Origin: Polytrichum commune
Taxonomy: Eukaryota; Streptophyta; Polytrichopsida; Polytrichales; Polytrichaceae
Assembly (NCBI GenBank): GCA_950295325.1
Contig: OX485803.1
Coordinates: 68,337,554 to 68,401,553, forward strand
Direction of reading: 5' to 3'
DNA length: 64,000 nucleotides
Part shown: positions 60,139 through 64,000 of the stretch, one piece after another
Numbering within the stretch: the stretch's first letter is position 1
Layout of the letters: every line of letters starts with the position of its first letter
Position numbers and translations under genes: made by a program
The notes under the pieces: generated by a model
The model's database searches: none
Told to the model about the DNA's origin: nothing
What the model saw: only the letters and a program-made list of their open reading frames with translations

Positions 60139-63100
60139 ATGGCGGCTTTGAATGTGGTTGGTACTCATTTGCCTCCTAATTGATAATTATATTACTTTGT
60201 GTTCAAACTACTTTGTGTTCAAACTACTTTGTGAGTTTTTTTTTCTGAGGTTGCTAAGATATTGGTAACTTGTAGGTGTTATCATTTTATTGTTAAATTG
60301 GGAAGTTCTCATATGGTTTCTTTTTCTTAGGGCTCTCAATCTTTTGAGGTTGCGGAGGAGCAACATCAATCTGCAGAGGACGTTGTTATTGCTGCCCCGG
60401 CGGTCGAGGTTGAGGCCGCCCAGGGTGAGAGTGCCAATTCGCAACGTCAAATGCAGGGAGAGGTGATGTCTATTGGCCAGGATACCGTTGTTGCTATTGC
60501 CGACACAGATCCTATTGTGTGTGAGCTTGAGCTCCGCAAATCACAAAAGGAGGACTCCAATGCCTCCGTATTAAACCCACCAGTAAGTCCCGCTTCTCCA
60601 TTCCTTTGTGCCGCTTGCGAGCCCTCCCTCTAGTCCGTCCTATCAGCGAGGTAGAGGTGCAGCATTTGGAATGTGAGTTCGTTATGGGATACCGAGAGGG
60701 AGATCGGGTCTTATACGTTTCAGTTTTCAACGACATTTCTGTGGACCTCCCGGTTTCCCCTGCCATTATGGCCTCATGGAGCCCTCTATGGCAAAAGACC
60801 TCCGCGGAGTTCGATGTGAAGCTGAAGGAGGATCCGGATCTTGCACATCTCTGTGGGAAGATGTTTTTCGTGTGGGAAAGAAACCATCGACTCACAGCAT
60901 GGTGGAGGCATATCAACAACAACCATGCCGACGACAAGAGTTGGCATGTCTCGGTGGATTGTATTGTGGTCGACCCTAGGGGATGCACCTGTGTTTTCCC
61001 AACGTAATGAGCGACATTAATTGGTAAGCATATTTATTTTTTTGATTTCCTTCGTTCATTTCATTGGTCGTTTCTCATATTTGTTTCTATCTCAGGTCTA
61101 CCGAGCATGATTATGTGAAGGCCAACATTCCTGCCAAGTTCCTTCAAATTCGTACGTTTGGAAGGTTGGAGTTATTGACATTCAAAAATCTCATATCTCC
61201 TGCCGACTACAAAGCATGCGAGAAGGTTAAGAAGAGTCGCCCTACTTGGTACACTCTCACCGCGGATGTCTTCGTCAAATTCCTTTACAAAGTATGACTT
61301 TGCATTTTTTCTTTTCCATTTCACGAGCTGCATTCCATTTTGCATTTCCATGCCGATCATATTTCTCACAAGGTCATTTTTTGCAGAGAGACATTTCGGC
61401 TCAAGCGGACCTTGCAGTGAGGCACTACCGTAAAACCACTCCAGTTGCGGAGAGGACTGCTACCGAAATTTGGAATGTAATGACCAAGGCCCAAGAGAAG
61501 ACCATCAAGAGCATTTGTACACGCATATTTGAAAAATATATCTCGGTCGCACACCCTGACAATGAAGAGGATTTCTTTCACGAGGTATCATTTCTTTACT
61601 TTCATGTTTTTCTTGATATGAAAAATTCATTCATTTTTTAACCCTCTTGGATTAATTTCAATTTTTTGGACGTCCGCATATCGACAAGCACTTTAATGAG
61701 TTTGTCTCGACCGATATGACAATTGAAAAGTTGCAAAAAATTGTCACATGTCTGGTCGAAGCTTCATTCAAAGCCAAGTGGCTTCACTGGTGGAACGCCT
61801 CTACTCGTGAAAGGTCTGAAAACAAGTTCCCAATCGACAATCCTATGAGGGAGAAGGCATTGGACGACTGGTTTTACAAAGCGTCATTCTGGGCTCAGGT
61901 ATATCCATTTCTAGGCTTCTTAATTTTTTTTCCCTCTTGTTTCATATCTAATTTCACTCTCTCTCCCTCTCATTTCAGTTGGAGAAAGAAGTCTCGGTTC
62001 AAATTGAATCATTTCAGGACGACCTCACAATCGATATCGATTGGGATGCATCGGAGACTATCTTGCGCCCTCGTGAATATGTGGATCACTGGAGGATTCT
62101 CCTTTGGGACGGAGCCTTCAAACCATATCTCGGTGATAAGCCGGACATCCCCTTTGTCAAAGGTGATAACCTCTTTGACTTCAAGGAGGGTGTTCTCACT
62201 ATTAAGCGTGTCGCCTATCGGTAATACACTTATCCTTCATTTTCGCTATTCATTTCTTTCATTCTTGCATTCCATTTCCTTCTTTTTCAAATTGTTATCT
62301 TATTTTTTTTGTAGTTATATCATGAGAAAGTTGGTTGCTAAGAATGCTTTGGCAGCATCTTCCTTGCCCACCTACCTCTCGGACTGGGTAAACGTGCTTT
62401 CTAGCCTCTGTGTGTACACGGCCACGCAAACAACCAAGTTTCCTCAATCTCACTTGTAGGCTGGGGGATGGTACTTGGATTGTTCTGGAGGATTTGTGTC
62501 TGGGGAAGAAAAGCCTCCCTTTGCCAGCCTAATGAGTAGTGCTCCCGATGAGAACATTGTCCCCTTTGAGGAGCCGGACATCGTTGAGCTACCTCCTCCT
62601 CCACCCAAGGCACCAAAGGGTAAGGGCAGAGCAAAGAATACCGTCACTCAAGCATCTTCCCAAGTTCTCACTCGCTCTACTTCAAAGACCCCCGTTCAGC
62701 CACCCACCTTACTACACAGTCCTTCTAGCACTCCCTTCCTTGCTTCATCGGCTGCCCCCTCTGGTACTCCCTCAGCCTTTCATCCACAAACTAATGCTAC
62801 TCCTTCTCATAGTGGCACTTCTCTTCTCTCCTTGCCTTGCAAGAGGAAGGCCGCCCTCTTGGATACGAGTGCCACCTCTTCGGAGTCTCCAACCACGCTT
62901 GCCCTCATCGAAAATGTGGACATGGTGCACCTCATGCTGGATTCTGAGATTGCAGGAAGTCCTCTCCCTGTATATACCCGCATTCAGGAGTTCATTGGCA
63001 AGGTTTGTATCTTTCCCTTCGTCAATGTTTAGGCTTCTTTCATTTCCGCTTGCTTATTTTTTTCCTTGTTTTTTTTTTCTCATGAAGGTCTTATTGCAGG

Positions 63101-64000
63101 TTGGAGCAGGTTGTTCCCGTGTGAACACCTCGACTACTACTCACAAGGGCCTCGATTTGCTCTTCGTAGACATTCCCGAGAATTTGCATGTGCTCAACAT
63201 CTCTACTGATATTCCTACTTGGAACAAACTCCATGAATCATACTATGAGTGTCTTTTTGCATTTGCGAAATCTAACCTCTATGATCATGGGGTCCTCGTC
63301 CTTGTCCATTGTACAAGTTCCTCTGTTTCCAAGACTGTTTTGGATTGGGCATACACTTACGATTTCTACGTCGGTGAAGATTGGTTTGATATGAATGATT
63401 TGGGCCTCCAATCCCCTGTGGTCCCCTCTGGAGTGGTAAACAACTCTATGTCTATTCATACGATTGTGTATTTTTTTTATTTCATTTCTTCGGATTCTAA
63501 TGAAATTGTTTTTATTTTTTTCAGACTCGGAAATTCAGCATCAAGGTTCTTGTTCGTGTTAACTCCGTTCTCAAAGTGCGGGAGGAAGCCATTCAAGAGT
63601 ATGGTTACAACCTCCAGCGAAATGGATGGTTGAATGCCTTCACCGATGAGAAGAGCCAGGCGATGCGCTCTGATGGGATACCTTGGAGAGGTGCTTGTGA
63701 AAAGCATCATGTTTTCTTCTCTATCCTTCTCGCTACTCTCACCGATAAGAAAATGATGTTATTATGGACTGGCAGTGTGGTGTAGGTACGCCTTCTTTTT
63801 CAGCATCACCCTTACTTTGAATTTTCCGTTATTTTTGCTTCACTACTTTTCATACTAACATTTTACATTTCTTTGCTTTAGGTGGTTCGATTGCAGCATG
63901 TCGCTCCCTTGAGCGGCATATTGTGGCACTTGAGAGTGACCCCATCATTTTCAATGCACTTCTAGTCCCCATGCGCGATCCCCAGCCTGCTCGTACATCT
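60139..64000 (+). pseudogene. ParB-like plus DNA-methyltransferase-like gene, element 2 copy B (runs off the window)
   Basis: Exons parallel copy A: 60139-60160, 60331-61023, 61096-61291, 61387-61584, 61689-61898, 61979-62220, 62315-62409, 62460-63002, 63100-63435, 63525-63785 and 63892 onward. The ParB-like loop reads ERNHRLTAWW (Gly to Arg compared with copy A). The catalytic-motif exon has DLLFVDIPENLH. The 62460-63002 exon is a Pro/Ser/Thr-rich linker. Lesions: a 13-bp loss near 60560, an extra base near 60995 leading to stops, and an extra A near 63753 that breaks the frame before the motif I region. Splice sites and protein similarity to copy A are otherwise well kept, so decay is recent. 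Confidence 0.7.

Noticed and set aside
1-64000. tRNA, rRNA or other structured RNA genes
   Set aside because: No cloverleaf or rRNA-like core was recognised by eye. A tRNAscan or Infernal run would be needed to exclude small ones.

Overview
This window looks like repeat-rich nuclear DNA of a land plant or close streptophyte. Three things point that way: a KUP/HAK/KT potassium-transporter relic (137-1366), Arabidopsis-type TTTAGGG interstitial telomere tracts (about 1600-1630 and 12640-12730), and GT-AG introns with plant-type MULE, hAT and LTR transposons. The species cannot be named from the sequence. Apart from the KUP relic, only one ordinary-looking host gene stands out: an intronless, unrecognised 261-aa ORF at 27363-28148. 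Most of the rest is nested mobile DNA.

The main observation is two kinds of large element, each pairing a multi-exon gene for a ParB-like plus DNA-methyltransferase-like protein with an array of its own 22-bp palindrome. Element 1 (about 3030-19165) has 28-bp inverted ends beginning AACACTATATTCG. From left to right it holds a proline-rich exon and an FCP1/NIF-like HAD phosphatase exon (both minus strand), then a three-exon, 1356-codon ParB/methyltransferase-like gene (minus, 10344-6013). More than 20 copies of the palindrome with arms TTTACGAACG / CGTTCGTAAA follow: upstream of the gene, as a pair inside each intron, inside its last exon, and in a second array at 14283-15076. A DDE (DUF7869-like) transposase relic on the plus strand closes it (15503-18760).

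Element 2 (about 35751-55079) has a parallel layout. A roughly 12-exon ParB/methyltransferase-like gene on the minus strand (40903-36576) is followed by an upstream array of a different 22-bp palindrome (GGATCC core flanked by GAGGCCTC on both sides, every 126-129 bp), a charged accessory ORF (minus) and a MULE transposase (plus). A second, inverted copy of the gene with its own upstream array runs at 59235-64000 and leaves the window. Both copies of this second gene family carry independent frameshifts.

Nested on top are a TCCGGA-rich retroelement-like insertion inside the MULE transposase (48406-53503), itself split by a 973-bp solo LTR with a perfect 5-bp target duplication (50897-51869); a 1.72-kb hAT-like element (55092-56812); a mariner-like 2.6-kb element (23251-25863); and a 1.9-kb inverted-repeat element filled with a 188-bp satellite (33270-35190). 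My working model, which is inference, is that the ParB/methyltransferase-like proteins recognise their own family's palindrome. They could then act as element-specific regulators or anti-silencing factors, comparable in logic to bacterial ParB-parS or to VANC of Arabidopsis VANDAL MULEs.
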